A program made the position numbers and the translations under genes. A DNA stretch of 23,935 nt, taken from assembly GCA_044508265.1 (NCBI GenBank), contig JBIQIB010000066.1, forward strand, positions 1 to 23,935, given 5' to 3'. Shown here piece after piece: positions 7,197-15,099 of the stretch (positions are counted from its first letter, which is position 1; each line of letters opens with the position of its first letter). The DNA comes from JAEZDP01 sp044508265. GTDB taxonomy: Bacteria; Acidobacteriota; Vicinamibacteria; Vicinamibacterales; Vicinamibacteraceae. Below the pieces are notes generated by a model. The model saw only the letters and a list, made by a program, of their open reading frames with translations, made no database searches and had not been told where the DNA came from.

Positions 7197-8708
7197 ATGC
7201 GCCCACGACTCTTCGCCTCGCTGTCCGTCCTGACGACCGTCCTGGCCGTCACGTCCGTCCTCCTGACCGCACAGGCGCGCCCCGCCACGGGCGATACGGC
7301 CGTGCACGCCCGCAGGCCGGGCCGCCTCCTGATCCGCGAGGCCATGATCGTCTACGGCACCGGCAGGCCGGCCTTCGGTCCGATGGACATCCTCGTCGAG
7401 GACGGCCGCATCGCGAACATCGCGCGGACGCTGCCGGTCGAGGCCGATGCGGTCATCGAGGCGCGGGGCAAGTACGTGATGCCCGGCCTGGTCAACACCC
7501 ACATGCACTGGCACGAGGAGCGGGCGGGGCGGCCGATGCCGATTCAGTACGCCCGCAACCTGTACCTTGCCGCGGGCGTCACGCTGACGCGCGAGAACGG
7601 CGGCAACTTCACGAAGAGCAAACAGTGGCAGGCCGAGTCGGCAACGAACGCGATCATCGCCCCGCGCATGCAGGTGTACTGGGTGGTCAACAGGGGCGAC
7701 GGCTCGGAGGCAGCGCTGCGCGCCAACGTCCGCGAAGCCAAGGCACGTGGCGCCGACGGCCTGAAGATCTTCGGGATGGATCGCGACCAGCTCGAGGTCG
7801 TGATGAGCGAGGCGAAGGCGCAGGGGCTGCCCACGACCACGCACATCGCCGTCGAGGAGACCACCGCCGATGACTTCATCGAGCTCGGCGTGGACAGCAT
7901 CGAACACTTCTACGGCATCGCCGATGCCGCGCTCGACGGCGTGCAGGACTTCCCGGCCGACATGAACTACAGCGACGAGCTGATGCGCTTCTCGCGCGCC
8001 GGCGAGCTGTACGCGCAGGCAGATCCGGAGAAGCTCGACGCGGTGCTCGACCGCATGGTGGCGGCCGGCGTCACGTGGAGCCCCACGCTGTCGATCTACG
8101 AAGCCAGCCGTGACGTCGTCAAGGCCCAGAACCTGCCGTGGTACCGCGAGTACCTGCATCCGTCGCTGCAGGCGTTCTTCGAACCGAACCTCGCCAACCA
8201 CGGCTCCTACTTCACCAGGTGGACCAACACGATGGAGGTCCGCTGGCGCCAGCAGTACCGCATCTGGATGGACGCGCTCCGGTCGTTCGGCAGCAAGGGC
8301 GGCCGCATCACGACCGGCGACGATGCGGGGTTCATCTACTCGCTGTACGGCTTCGGCCTCGTGCGCGAGCTCGAACTGCATGAGGAAGCCGGCTTCCATC
8401 CGCTGGAGGTCATCAAACACGCGACCGTGAACGGCGCGGCGCTGCTCGGCAGGGGCCACGAACTGGGCCGAGTGCGCACCGGCTATCTCGCCGACCTCCT
8501 CGTCGTGAACGGCAATCCCCTCGAGAACCTGCGCGTGCTGAATCCCTACGGCATCGATGAACTGCGCGACGGCAGGGTCGTGCGCGGCGGCGGCATCGAG
8601 TGGACGATCAAGGACGGCATCCCGTACCACGTGCCGACGCTGATGGCCGAGGTGAAGGCCATGGTGGACGAGGCGAAACGCTCGCAGCCCCGCGCCACCA
8701 ATCCTTGA
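7197..8708 (+). CDS. Secreted metal-dependent amidohydrolase
   Basis: The protein is 503 aa with an N-terminal signal peptide (about residues 1-26, ending TAQA). It belongs to the amidohydrolase superfamily of imidazolonepropionase/prolidase-like TIM barrels. The full metal site is visible: His102 and His104 (THMHWH), Lys190 (GLKIFG), His216 (TTTHIAVE), His237 (SIEHFYG) and Asp375 or Asp376 (TGDDAGF). The C-terminal beta-sandwich part has the usual GYLADLLVVNGNPLENL. Substrate cannot be told; exported members often hydrolyse cyclic amides or dipeptides, which is inference. The start is ATG7197, 13 bp after the upstream stop. The TGA overlaps the next ATG (TGATG). Confidence 0.93.
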   Translation: MRPRLFASLSVLTTVLAVTSVLLTAQARPATGDTAVHARRPGRLLIREAMIVYGTGRPAFGPMDILVEDGRIANIARTLPVEADAVIEARGKYVMPGLVNTHMHWHEERAGRPMPIQYARNLYLAAGVTLTRENGGNFTKSKQWQAESATNAIIAPRMQVYWVVNRGDGSEAALRANVREAKARGADGLKIFGMDRDQLEVVMSEAKAQGLPTTTHIAVEETTADDFIELGVDSIEHFYGIADAALDGVQDFPADMNYSDELMRFSRAGELYAQADPEKLDAVLDRMVAAGVTWSPTLSIYEASRDVVKAQNLPWYREYLHPSLQAFFEPNLANHGSYFTRWTNTMEVRWRQQYRIWMDALRSFGSKGGRITTGDDAGFIYSLYGFGLVRELELHEEAGFHPLEVIKHATVNGAALLGRGHELGRVRTGYLADLLVVNGNPLENLRVLNPYGIDELRDGRVVRGGGIEWTIKDGIPYHVPTLMAEVKAMVDEAKRSQPRATNP

Positions 8709-8878
8709 TGTCTCCTTACACCGCGCTGGCCGACGTCCTCGTCGTCGCGCACCTGGGCTTCGTCGTCGCCGGCGGCGTGCTCGTTCTTCGCTGGCCGCGC
8801 GTGGCGTGGGCACACCTTCCCGCCGCGGCCTGGGGCGCGCGGATCGCCCGTCGTGGTGCTCCGCCGCGTCGCTCGTAA
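8708..8878 (+). pseudogene. Truncated DUF2784 protein
   Basis: Fifty-six codons beginning at ATG8708, which overlaps the amidohydrolase stop. The N-terminal half, LADVLVVAHLGFVVAGGVLVLRW followed by WAHLPAAAWG, matches the start of DUF2784, a small membrane family of about 120-130 aa. After residue 44 the sequence turns into a short basic tail (ARIARRGAPPRRS) and stops. The usual second half, with its conserved aromatic and cysteine-containing region, is absent in all frames before bshB1. It is best read as a remnant left by an internal deletion, though a one- or two-helix membrane peptide could still be made. Confidence 0.65.
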
Positions 8879-8892
8879 GCGATGATGTACTG

Positions 8893-9597
8893 ATGTCACT
8901 GGACTTGCTCGTCTTCGGCGCACACCCCGACGACATCGAGATCGGCCTCGGCGGCACGATCGCGCGTCACGTCGCCGACGGGGCCGAGGTCGGCCTCTGC
9001 GACCTCACGGCAGGGGAGCTCGGCAGCAACGGCACGCCCGACGAGCGGCGCGCCGAAGCCGACGCCGCGGCGCGCGTGCTGGGCGTGGCGCTGCGGGAGA
9101 ATCTCGGCTGGCCCGATGGGGCCATCACGGGCGACGCCGGCCAGCTGCGTGCCGCCGTCGACGCCATCCGGCGTCATCGGCCGCGCGCGGTTGCCGTCCC
9201 CTACTGGGACGACCGTCACCCGGATCACGTCGCGGCGAGCCACGCGCTCACCACGGCGGCGCATCGCAGTGGCCTCCGCCGTTACCTGACCGACAACGAC
9301 GCCTGGCGGCCCGACTGGGTCTGCTACTACTTCATCAACGACGCCGCCACGCCGTCGTTCGTCGTGGACGTCTCCGAGTGGTACGAGACGAAGCGCCAGG
9401 CGCTGGCCTGCCATCGCAGCCAGTTCGCGCCATCCGGAGCCGATGTCACGACGACGCGGCTGGTGGGGCAGGGCTTCACGCAGCTCATCGAGAGCCGCGA
9501 CGCGCAGTTCGGCGCGCTTGCCGGAGTCGCCTTCGCGGAAGGCATCGTCGTGCGGCAGCCGGTGGTGCGGTCAGGGCTCTTCAGGGACGCGCGATGA
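8893..9597 (+). CDS. bshB1: Bacillithiol biosynthesis deacetylase BshB1
   Basis: Zinc-dependent deacetylase that removes the acetyl group from GlcNAc-malate, the second step of bacillithiol synthesis. The protein is 234 aa of the LmbE/PIG-L fold. Zinc ligands are His11 and Asp14 in AHPDD and His112 in HPDH. The BshB1-type blocks LTAGELGSNGTPDERRAEA and RENLGWPDGAI are present. ATG8893 is chosen because the protein aligns from MSLDLLVFGAHPDD; the upstream extension overlaps the DUF2784 remnant and is not family sequence. The stop overlaps bshA (ATGA), so the two are coupled. bshC is not in the window. Confidence 0.95.
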   Translation: MSLDLLVFGAHPDDIEIGLGGTIARHVADGAEVGLCDLTAGELGSNGTPDERRAEADAAARVLGVALRENLGWPDGAITGDAGQLRAAVDAIRRHRPRAVAVPYWDDRHPDHVAASHALTTAAHRSGLRRYLTDNDAWRPDWVCYYFINDAATPSFVVDVSEWYETKRQALACHRSQFAPSGADVTTTRLVGQGFTQLIESRDAQFGALAGVAFAEGIVVRQPVVRSGLFRDAR

Positions 9598-10708
9598 ACG
9601 TCGGTATCGTCTGCTACGCGTCGGTGGGCGGCAGCGGCGTCGTCGCGACGGAGCTCGGGCGCGCGCTGGCGCAGCGCGGACACGAGGTGCACCTCATCAG
9701 CCACGACCCGCCGTTCCGCTGGCGTGCGGGCGAACCGCGCTTCTGGTTCGAGCGCGTCACCGTGCCGCCGTATCCGCTGTTCCTGGAGCCGCAGTACCTG
9801 CTGGCGCTCGTCAACACCATCGTCCGCGTCGCCTGCGAGCGCCGGCTCGACATCGTGCACGCCCACTACGCGGTGCCGCACGCCACGGCGGCCTACCTCG
9901 CCGACCAGATGCTGATGAACATGCCAGGCGTGAAAGTGCCGCGCATGATCACGACGCTGCACGGCACCGACATCACGCTCGTCGGCAGCGACCCGTCGTA
10001 CTCGGCCGTCGTCGGGTTCTCGATCGAGCAGTCACACGCCGTCACGGCCGTCTCGGCGAGCCTTGCCGCCGACACGACGCGCGCGCTCGGCATCCGCCGC
10101 GAGATTCAGGTCATCCCGAACTTTCTCGACGTCGAGCGCTACCAGCGGAAGCCCGACGACGCGCTGCGTCAGCGCCTGCTGAAGGGCGAGACCGGCGCGG
10201 CGCTCCTGCTGCACATGTCGAACTTCCGGCCCGTCAAGCGGCTCGATACGGTCGTGGACGTCTTCGCCCGCGTCGCGGCGGGACGGCCGGCGCACCTCGT
10301 GCTCGTGGGCGACGGTCCCGAGCGTCCACGCATCGAGCAGCGCGTGCGCGATCTCGGCCTGCGGGATCGCGTGCACTTCGTGGGCGAGCAGCCCGACGGC
10401 CTGCCCTGGCTCTCGATCGCGGACCTGTTCCTGCTGCCGTCGGCGCAGGAGAGCTTCGGGCTCTCGGCGCTCGAGGCGATGGCCTGCGAGGTGCCCGTCA
10501 TCGCATCGGCCGTCGGCGGCCTCCCGGAGGTGGTGACAGAAGGCGTCACTGGGCACTTACGCGACCCTGGCGACGCAGACGGCATGGCGCAGGCCGCGCT
10601 GGCCCTCCTCGCAGACGAGGATGCCCGCCGCACGATGGGGCGCGCCGGCGCCGCCGACGTACGCGCGCGGTTCCGGCTCGAGGAGGTCGTGCCGAGGTAT
10701 GAGGAGCT
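9594..10708 (+). CDS. bshA: N-acetyl-alpha-D-glucosaminyl L-malate synthase BshA (3' end in assembly gap)
   Basis: GT4-family glycosyltransferase that joins UDP-GlcNAc and L-malate, the first step of bacillithiol synthesis. The N-terminus MNVGIVCYASVGGSGVVATELGRAL contains the family's glycine-rich nucleotide/acceptor loop. HAHYAVPHA, TTLHGTDITLVG, the VIPNFLDVERY linker, the FRPVKRLDTVVDVF block and the C-terminal ESFGLSALEAMACEVPVIAS sugar-nucleotide motif follow. About 371 codons are visible before the N run. Family members are about 375-385 aa, so only the last few residues and the stop are missing. The short open stretch after the gap cannot be assumed to be in frame. The start overlaps the bshB1 stop by 4 bp. 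Confidence 0.94.
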
Positions 10709-10808
10709 NNNNNNNNNNNNNNNNNNNNNNNNNNNNNNNNNNNNNNNNNNNNNNNNNNNNNNNNNNNNNNNNNNNNNNNNNNNNNNNNNNNNNNNNNNNN
10801 NNNNNNNN
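10709..10808. other. Assembly gap (100 N)
   Basis: Exactly 100 N bases, the conventional length for a gap of unknown size. It removes the bshA 3' end and part of the region upstream of the dynamin-like gene. Confidence 0.99.
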
Positions 10809-10892
10809 ATGCCAGGTCCCAGAGCCAGGCCGGGCTGAGCGGTGGCGGTGCAGGTTGGCGCAAGGGGTCAGCGGTTCGCGGTTCCCTTCCGT

Positions 10893-10898
10893 TACACT
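10893..10898 (+). promoter_or_regulatory. Putative -10 element (TACACT) for leaderless dynamin-like gene
   Basis: TACACT ends 7 nt before ATG10905, so the expected transcript start is the A of the ATG. No Shine-Dalgarno sequence is seen between the two. No clear -35 is found; the heptamer GCGGTTC is tandemly repeated at 10871-10884. Confidence 0.5.
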
Positions 10899-10904
10899 CC
10901 CACC

Positions 10905-12647
10905 ATGTCCATCGCCGGCTCCCGTGTGCTGACGCCCGAGGCGGCACGTCAGCTGGCTGACGCGCGTGCGCTGCTCGACGAGCTGCGTGACGTGCTGGCG
11001 CGGCTGCCGGCGTCCGACGAAGACCTTGGCGCGCTGACGGCCTCCATCAGGCAGCTCGACGACTTCTTCCTGCTGGTCATCGTCGGCGAGTTCAACGCGG
11101 GGAAGAGCGCCTTCGTCAACGCGCTGCTCGGCACGCGCGTGTTCGACGAGGGCGTGACGCCGACCACGGCGACCATCCAGCTGGTGAAGCATGGCGACGA
11201 CCTCGGCACCGGCCTGGACACCAGCGGCACGCGCGTCGTGACGGCGCCGGTCGAGCTGCTGCGCGACCTGCACGTCGTCGATACGCCCGGCACCAACGCC
11301 ATCCACCGCGAGCACGAGCGGCTGACCCGCGACTTCGTGCCGCGCGCCGATCTGGTGCTGTTCGTCACGTCGGCCGACAGGCCGTTCACCGAGACCGAGC
11401 GTGCCTTCCTCGACGCCATCCGCGATTGGGGCAAGAAGGTGGTGCTCGTCGTCAACAAGATCGACATCTTCGACGACGTCGCACAGCGCGACGAGGTGCT
11501 GCGGTTCGTGCACGATGCCGGCAAGACGCTGCTCGGCCACGAACCGGAAGTGTTTGCGGTCAGCGCGCGCCTGGCCTGGAGGGCGAAGCACGGCGAGCCC
11601 GGCGCGTGGGCCGACAGCGGGTTCGAGCCGCTCGAGCGCTACGTCCGCGAGACGCTCGACGACGCAGAGCGGTTCAGGCTGAAACTCGCCAATCCGCTCG
11701 GGATTGGCGACGCGCTGGCACGCCGGTCGGCGGCGCTCGCTGACGAGCGCATGGGCCTGCTGGCCACGGACGTCGAGGCGCTCGACGACATCGAACGGCA
11801 GCTCGCGCTGTATGCAGAGGATCTCGAGCGCGGCTTCGAACTGCGCATGACCGCCGTCGAGAAGGCCCTGGTCGACATGGAATCACGCGGGCATGCGTTC
11901 CTCGACGACACGCTGCGTATCGGCCGCGTCTTCGATCTGCTCAATCGCACGCGCATCCAGCAGGAGTTCGAGGATCGCGTCGTTGCTGACGCTCCGGCGC
12001 AGGTGGAGCGCCGCGTGTCGGAGCTCATCGACTGGCTGGTCGATCAGGACCTGCGGCAGTGGCAGGCGTTGTCGTCGAAGCTGGCGATGCGGACCCGCGA
12101 GCATGGCGACCGCGTGTTGAGCCACGACGCCGGCGGCTTCCAGGTGGATCGCACGCGGCTGCTCGACTCGGTCGGACGTGAGGCGCAGCGCGTGGTCGAG
12201 GGCTTCGATCGGCGCCGCGAGTCGCGGATGCTGGCCGACGACGCACGAACGGCTGTTGCCGCGACGGCTGCCATGGGCGCGAGCGCCGTCGGCCTCGGCG
12301 CCGTCGTCACCGCCGTCGCGACGACGGCCGCCGCGGACGTCAGCGGCATGCTTGCCGCCGGCGTGCTCGGCGCGATGGGGTTTCTCGTGATTCCCGCAAA
12401 GCGGCGCCGCGCGCGGCAGGAGCTCGGCGACAAGATCACGGCGCTCCGGCAGAAGCTCGCTGGCGCGCTGCGCACGGAGTTCGAGTCGGCCCGTGACCGC
12501 AGCGCACACCGCCTTGCCGACGGCATCGCCCCCTACAGCCGCTTCGTGCGCGCGGAGCAGGCCAAATGGAAGGACGTCCGCGCGACGCTCGATGCGTGGC
12601 GCCGCCGCGCCGACGCGCTGGTCACCCTCCCGTCCTCCCGGTCCTGA
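10905..12647 (+). CDS. Bacterial dynamin-like GTPase
   Basis: The protein is 580 aa. The GTPase domain is complete: P-loop GEFNAGKS at residues 61-68, a switch-I TPTTATIQ, DTPG at 126-129, NKID at 184-187 and a VSA motif near residue 219. A long helical region follows. At about residues 455-490 there is a hydrophobic, Ala/Gly-rich hairpin (ASAVGLGAVVTAVATTAAA, MLAAGVLGAMGFLVI) followed by KRRRAR, fitting the membrane-inserting paddle or transmembrane segment of bacterial dynamin-like proteins. The likely role is GTP-dependent membrane remodelling or repair. A single copy is present, whereas some systems use a tandem pair. The frame stays open upstream to 10842, but ATG10905 fits the putative -10 and the family start. 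The last codons run into the CT-rich tract. Confidence 0.92.
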   Translation: MSIAGSRVLTPEAARQLADARALLDELRDVLARLPASDEDLGALTASIRQLDDFFLLVIVGEFNAGKSAFVNALLGTRVFDEGVTPTTATIQLVKHGDDLGTGLDTSGTRVVTAPVELLRDLHVVDTPGTNAIHREHERLTRDFVPRADLVLFVTSADRPFTETERAFLDAIRDWGKKVVLVVNKIDIFDDVAQRDEVLRFVHDAGKTLLGHEPEVFAVSARLAWRAKHGEPGAWADSGFEPLERYVRETLDDAERFRLKLANPLGIGDALARRSAALADERMGLLATDVEALDDIERQLALYAEDLERGFELRMTAVEKALVDMESRGHAFLDDTLRIGRVFDLLNRTRIQQEFEDRVVADAPAQVERRVSELIDWLVDQDLRQWQALSSKLAMRTREHGDRVLSHDAGGFQVDRTRLLDSVGREAQRVVEGFDRRRESRMLADDARTAVAATAAMGASAVGLGAVVTAVATTAAADVSGMLAAGVLGAMGFLVIPAKRRRARQELGDKITALRQKLAGALRTEFESARDRSAHRLADGIAPYSRFVRAEQAKWKDVRATLDAWRRRADALVTLPSSRS

Positions 12648-12750
12648 TCCTCCTCCCTCCGTCCTCCGCTCCGCCCTCCTCCGTTCCTCCCTCCTCCGTT
12701 CCTCCGCTCCTTGTCCTCCGTTCCTCCGCTCCTCCCCCCTCCACTCCTCG
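12626..12750. repeat. CT-rich low-complexity repeat tract between convergent genes
   Basis: A pyrimidine-rich run on the plus strand begins in the last codons of the dynamin-like gene and ends at the stop of the minus-strand aldehyde dehydrogenase. It contains a perfect tandem pair of the 15-mer CCCTCCTCCGTTCCT (12674-12688 and 12689-12703). It shares CCTCCTCCGTTCCT and CCTCCGCTCCTCC with the tract at 46-180. No hairpin terminator is seen, so this tract is the only candidate transcription boundary between the two genes. Confidence 0.85.
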
Positions 12751-14214
12751 TCAGTACTTCACATAAACCGTCTTGATCTGCGTGTAGAAGTCCACCGCCT
12801 CCGGGCCCTGCTCACGCGGGCCCAGCGAACTGGCCTTTGTCCCGCCGAACGGCACCTGGAACTCGACGCCCGCCGACGGCAGGTTCACCATCACCAGCCC
12901 GGCTTCGATGCGCTGGGCAAACAGCAGCGCCGACGAGATGGAGGTCGTGCAGATTGTGGCCGACAGGCCGAACCGCACGTCGTTGGCGACCTCCAGTGCC
13001 TCGTCGAGGTCGTCCACCGGCAGCACCGCCAGGACCGGGCCGAAGACCTCCTCCTGCGCGATGGCCATGGACGGCGAGACGTCGGTCAGCACCGTAGGCT
13101 GGACGAAGTACCCGCGCGCCAGCGCGCCGTCGGACAGCCGCGCGCCACCGGTCAGAACACGCGCACCGGCCTTCGAAGCCTCGCCGACTGCGCGTACGAC
13201 GCCATCGGCGTGACGCTCGTCGATGCTCGGGCCGACGTCCACGCCGGTCTCCGCGCCGTTGCCCACGCGCATCGCCTGGGCCTTTCTGACGAGCAGGTCC
13301 GTGAAGGCCTCGGCCACGCCGCGTTGCACGATCGCCCGCGACGTCGCGGTGCAGCGCTGACCCGTCGAGCCGAACGCCGCGTTGAGCACGATGCCTGCCG
13401 CCTCCTCCAGGTTCGCGTCGTCGAGCACGATCGTCGGGTTCTTGCCGCCCATCTCGAGCTGCACACGCACGCGTCGGGCGCCGCACACAGCTGCTACCTT
13501 CCCGCCGGTGGCCTCCGAGCCGGTGAACGACACGGCCCGCACGTCCGGGTGCTCGACGAGCGCCGCGCCCGCGTCGCCGCCGCCGTGGACGACGTTCAGC
13601 ACGCCCGGGGGCAGGCCTGCCTCGTGCAGTACCTCGGTGAGGCGCACCGCGCACAGCGGCGCGAGGTCCGACGGCTTCAGCACCACCGCGTTGCCCGCGA
13701 CGATGGCGGGACACACCTTCCACGCGGGAATGGCGATGGGGAAGTTCCAGGGCGTAATCGCGCCGACCACGCCAAGTGGCGTCCGCAGCGTGTGCACGAA
13801 CACCCTGTCGCGCTCCGACGGCACCACCCGTCCGAACAGCCGTGAGCCCTCGCCTCCGTAGTAGCGGAGGATGTTGACCGTGCGGGCGACCTCGCCGCGC
13901 GCCTCGGGAAGGGTCTTGCCTTCGTCGCGCGTCATGTCGCGTGCGACGGCGTCGGCGCGTGCCTCGAGCAGCGCAGCGGCCCTGAAGAGGACGTCGCCGC
14001 GCTTCGGCGCCGGCAGCGCGGCCCACGCCGGCTGTGCCGCCTTCGCCGCCGCGACGGCAGCGTCCATGTCGGCGGCGTCCGATGCCGGGAAGCGCCCGAC
14101 GACGTCGGTGGTGTCGGCCGGGTTGAGGCTGTCGAACGTGCGTCCGCTCGCCGCCGGGCGCCACTCGCCGTTGATGAAGTTCAGCAGGTCGGTCGTCGTG
14201 GGTGCAGTCGTCAT
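12751..14214 (-). CDS. NAD(P)-dependent aldehyde dehydrogenase
   Basis: The protein is 487 aa of the classical ALDH superfamily, oxidising an aldehyde to the acid. Visible motifs are TPWNFP (substrate/cofactor pocket), KPSDLAPL, FTGSEATGG (Rossmann loop), the general base Glu254 in LEMGGKNP, the nucleophile Cys288 in GSTGQRCTATS, and EEVFGPVLAV near the C-terminus. The pattern is closest to alpha-ketoglutaric-semialdehyde/succinate-semialdehyde-type enzymes, but substrate is not determined. ATG14214 is preferred over TTG14223 because an AGAAGGA sequence sits 9 nt before the ATG and directly abuts the TTG. The start lies 5 bp after the phosphatase stop, so it is the third gene of the gpgS operon. 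Confidence 0.94.
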   Translation of the reverse strand: MTTAPTTTDLLNFINGEWRPAASGRTFDSLNPADTTDVVGRFPASDAADMDAAVAAAKAAQPAWAALPAPKRGDVLFRAAALLEARADAVARDMTRDEGKTLPEARGEVARTVNILRYYGGEGSRLFGRVVPSERDRVFVHTLRTPLGVVGAITPWNFPIAIPAWKVCPAIVAGNAVVLKPSDLAPLCAVRLTEVLHEAGLPPGVLNVVHGGGDAGAALVEHPDVRAVSFTGSEATGGKVAAVCGARRVRVQLEMGGKNPTIVLDDANLEEAAGIVLNAAFGSTGQRCTATSRAIVQRGVAEAFTDLLVRKAQAMRVGNGAETGVDVGPSIDERHADGVVRAVGEASKAGARVLTGGARLSDGALARGYFVQPTVLTDVSPSMAIAQEEVFGPVLAVLPVDDLDEALEVANDVRFGLSATICTTSISSALLFAQRIEAGLVMVNLPSAGVEFQVPFGGTKASSLGPREQGPEAVDFYTQIKTVYVKY

Positions 14215-14219
14215 GGTCG

Positions 14220-15038
14220 TCAATCCTTCTGGTCAGTGCGTGTCGCCGCAAGCCACTCGAGCACGGACGCATTCCAGCCGGCCGGACCCGGAGCCGGCGC
14301 GACGCGCGCGTGGGGCAGGGCCCCGACGAGGTCGGGATGCGGCGTGCCGTCGGGTCGCGGCACGATCACGGGAATCTCGACGGCCTGCAGCAGCGGCAGG
14401 TCGTTCAAGGCGTCGCCGAAGCCGAGCGTCGTGCCGGCCACGGACGTGCCGAGCCAGTCGGTGACGAGCCGCACGGCCCTGCCCTTGTCGGACGGCCCGA
14501 TCAAGTGGAAGAAGCGGCCGCCCCGGGTCACCTGCAGTCCGTGCGGGCGGGCGGCTGCGTCGAGGTCGTCCACGGTGACGGGTGTATCGGCGACGAACGG
14601 CAGCGTGAACTCGCGACGCATGGCGAGTGCCGCCCGCTCGCGCGACAGGCCGGTGCGGTCCACCAGCTCGTCGACCGTCATGGCAGACAGCCCGCGCAGC
14701 GCGGTGCCGGTCGCCTCTGCGATAGCGGGCAGCACCGCGTCGAGCGCCGGCGCGTGCGCGCCGAGCGGCACGATCCACCCGGCGTCGGCGGGCGTGGCCG
14801 ATGCGGGCAGCGCGTGGGGCCACGTCGGCGGCAGCCAGACGCCGCCGCCGTTCTCGACGATGAGCGGCGCATCCAGACGCATGGCCGCCGCCAGTTGCCG
14901 CATCTCGTCGCGGGTCTTGCTGCTGCACAGCACCAGCGGGATGCCGCGGCGGCGCAACGCGTCCAGGGCGGGCCGCGCAGGCGTCCAGTCGTACGTGTCG
15001 TGGTCGAGCAGCGTGCCGTCGAGGTCGGAGAACACCAC
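14220..15038 (-). CDS. gpgP: Glucosyl/mannosyl-3-phosphoglycerate phosphatase (HAD family)
   Basis: Removes the phosphate from glucosyl- or mannosyl-3-phosphoglycerate to give the compatible solute. The protein is 272 aa, HAD superfamily subclass IIB. Motif I is FSDLDGTLLDHD (Asp5 nucleophile, Asp7), motif II is LCSSKTRDE, a lysine lies in SDKGRAV, and motif IV is GFGDALNDLPLL. The MpgP family cap is supported by VENGGGVWLP and GRFFHLIG. The start is GTG15038, with an in-frame stop five codons upstream; GTG15035 is the alternative. It lies 61 bp after gpgS. The sugar specificity (glucose or mannose) cannot be read from sequence alone; the neighbouring synthase favours glucose. Confidence 0.9.
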   Translation of the reverse strand: MVFSDLDGTLLDHDTYDWTPARPALDALRRRGIPLVLCSSKTRDEMRQLAAAMRLDAPLIVENGGGVWLPPTWPHALPASATPADAGWIVPLGAHAPALDAVLPAIAEATGTALRGLSAMTVDELVDRTGLSRERAALAMRREFTLPFVADTPVTVDDLDAAARPHGLQVTRGGRFFHLIGPSDKGRAVRLVTDWLGTSVAGTTLGFGDALNDLPLLQAVEIPVIVPRPDGTPHPDLVGALPHARVAPAPGPAGWNASVLEWLAATRTDQKD

Positions 15039-15061
15039 GATCGCGTCTGCTTACGGACGGA

Positions 15062-15076
15062 GCCGGCCGCGCCGGC
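15062..15076 (-). other. Intercistronic GC hairpin between gpgS and gpgP
   Basis: GCCGGC, CGC loop, GCCGGC forms a 6-bp all-GC stem about 24 nt after the gpgS stop and 24 nt before the gpgP start. There is no T-run. It may protect or uncouple the upstream message; its function is not shown. Confidence 0.3.
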
Positions 15077-15099
15077 CCACAGGGATCGGCACGCTGACG

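Noticed and set aside
10809..10838. Short open stretch after the gap as the bshA C-terminus
   Set aside because: Gap length is unknown, so frame cannot be carried across it; the 9 residues have no family match.
12812..14272. 486-codon Arg/Gly-rich minus-strand frame beside the aldehyde dehydrogenase
   Set aside because: Same strand but another frame; the ALDH frame has all catalytic motifs, this one none.
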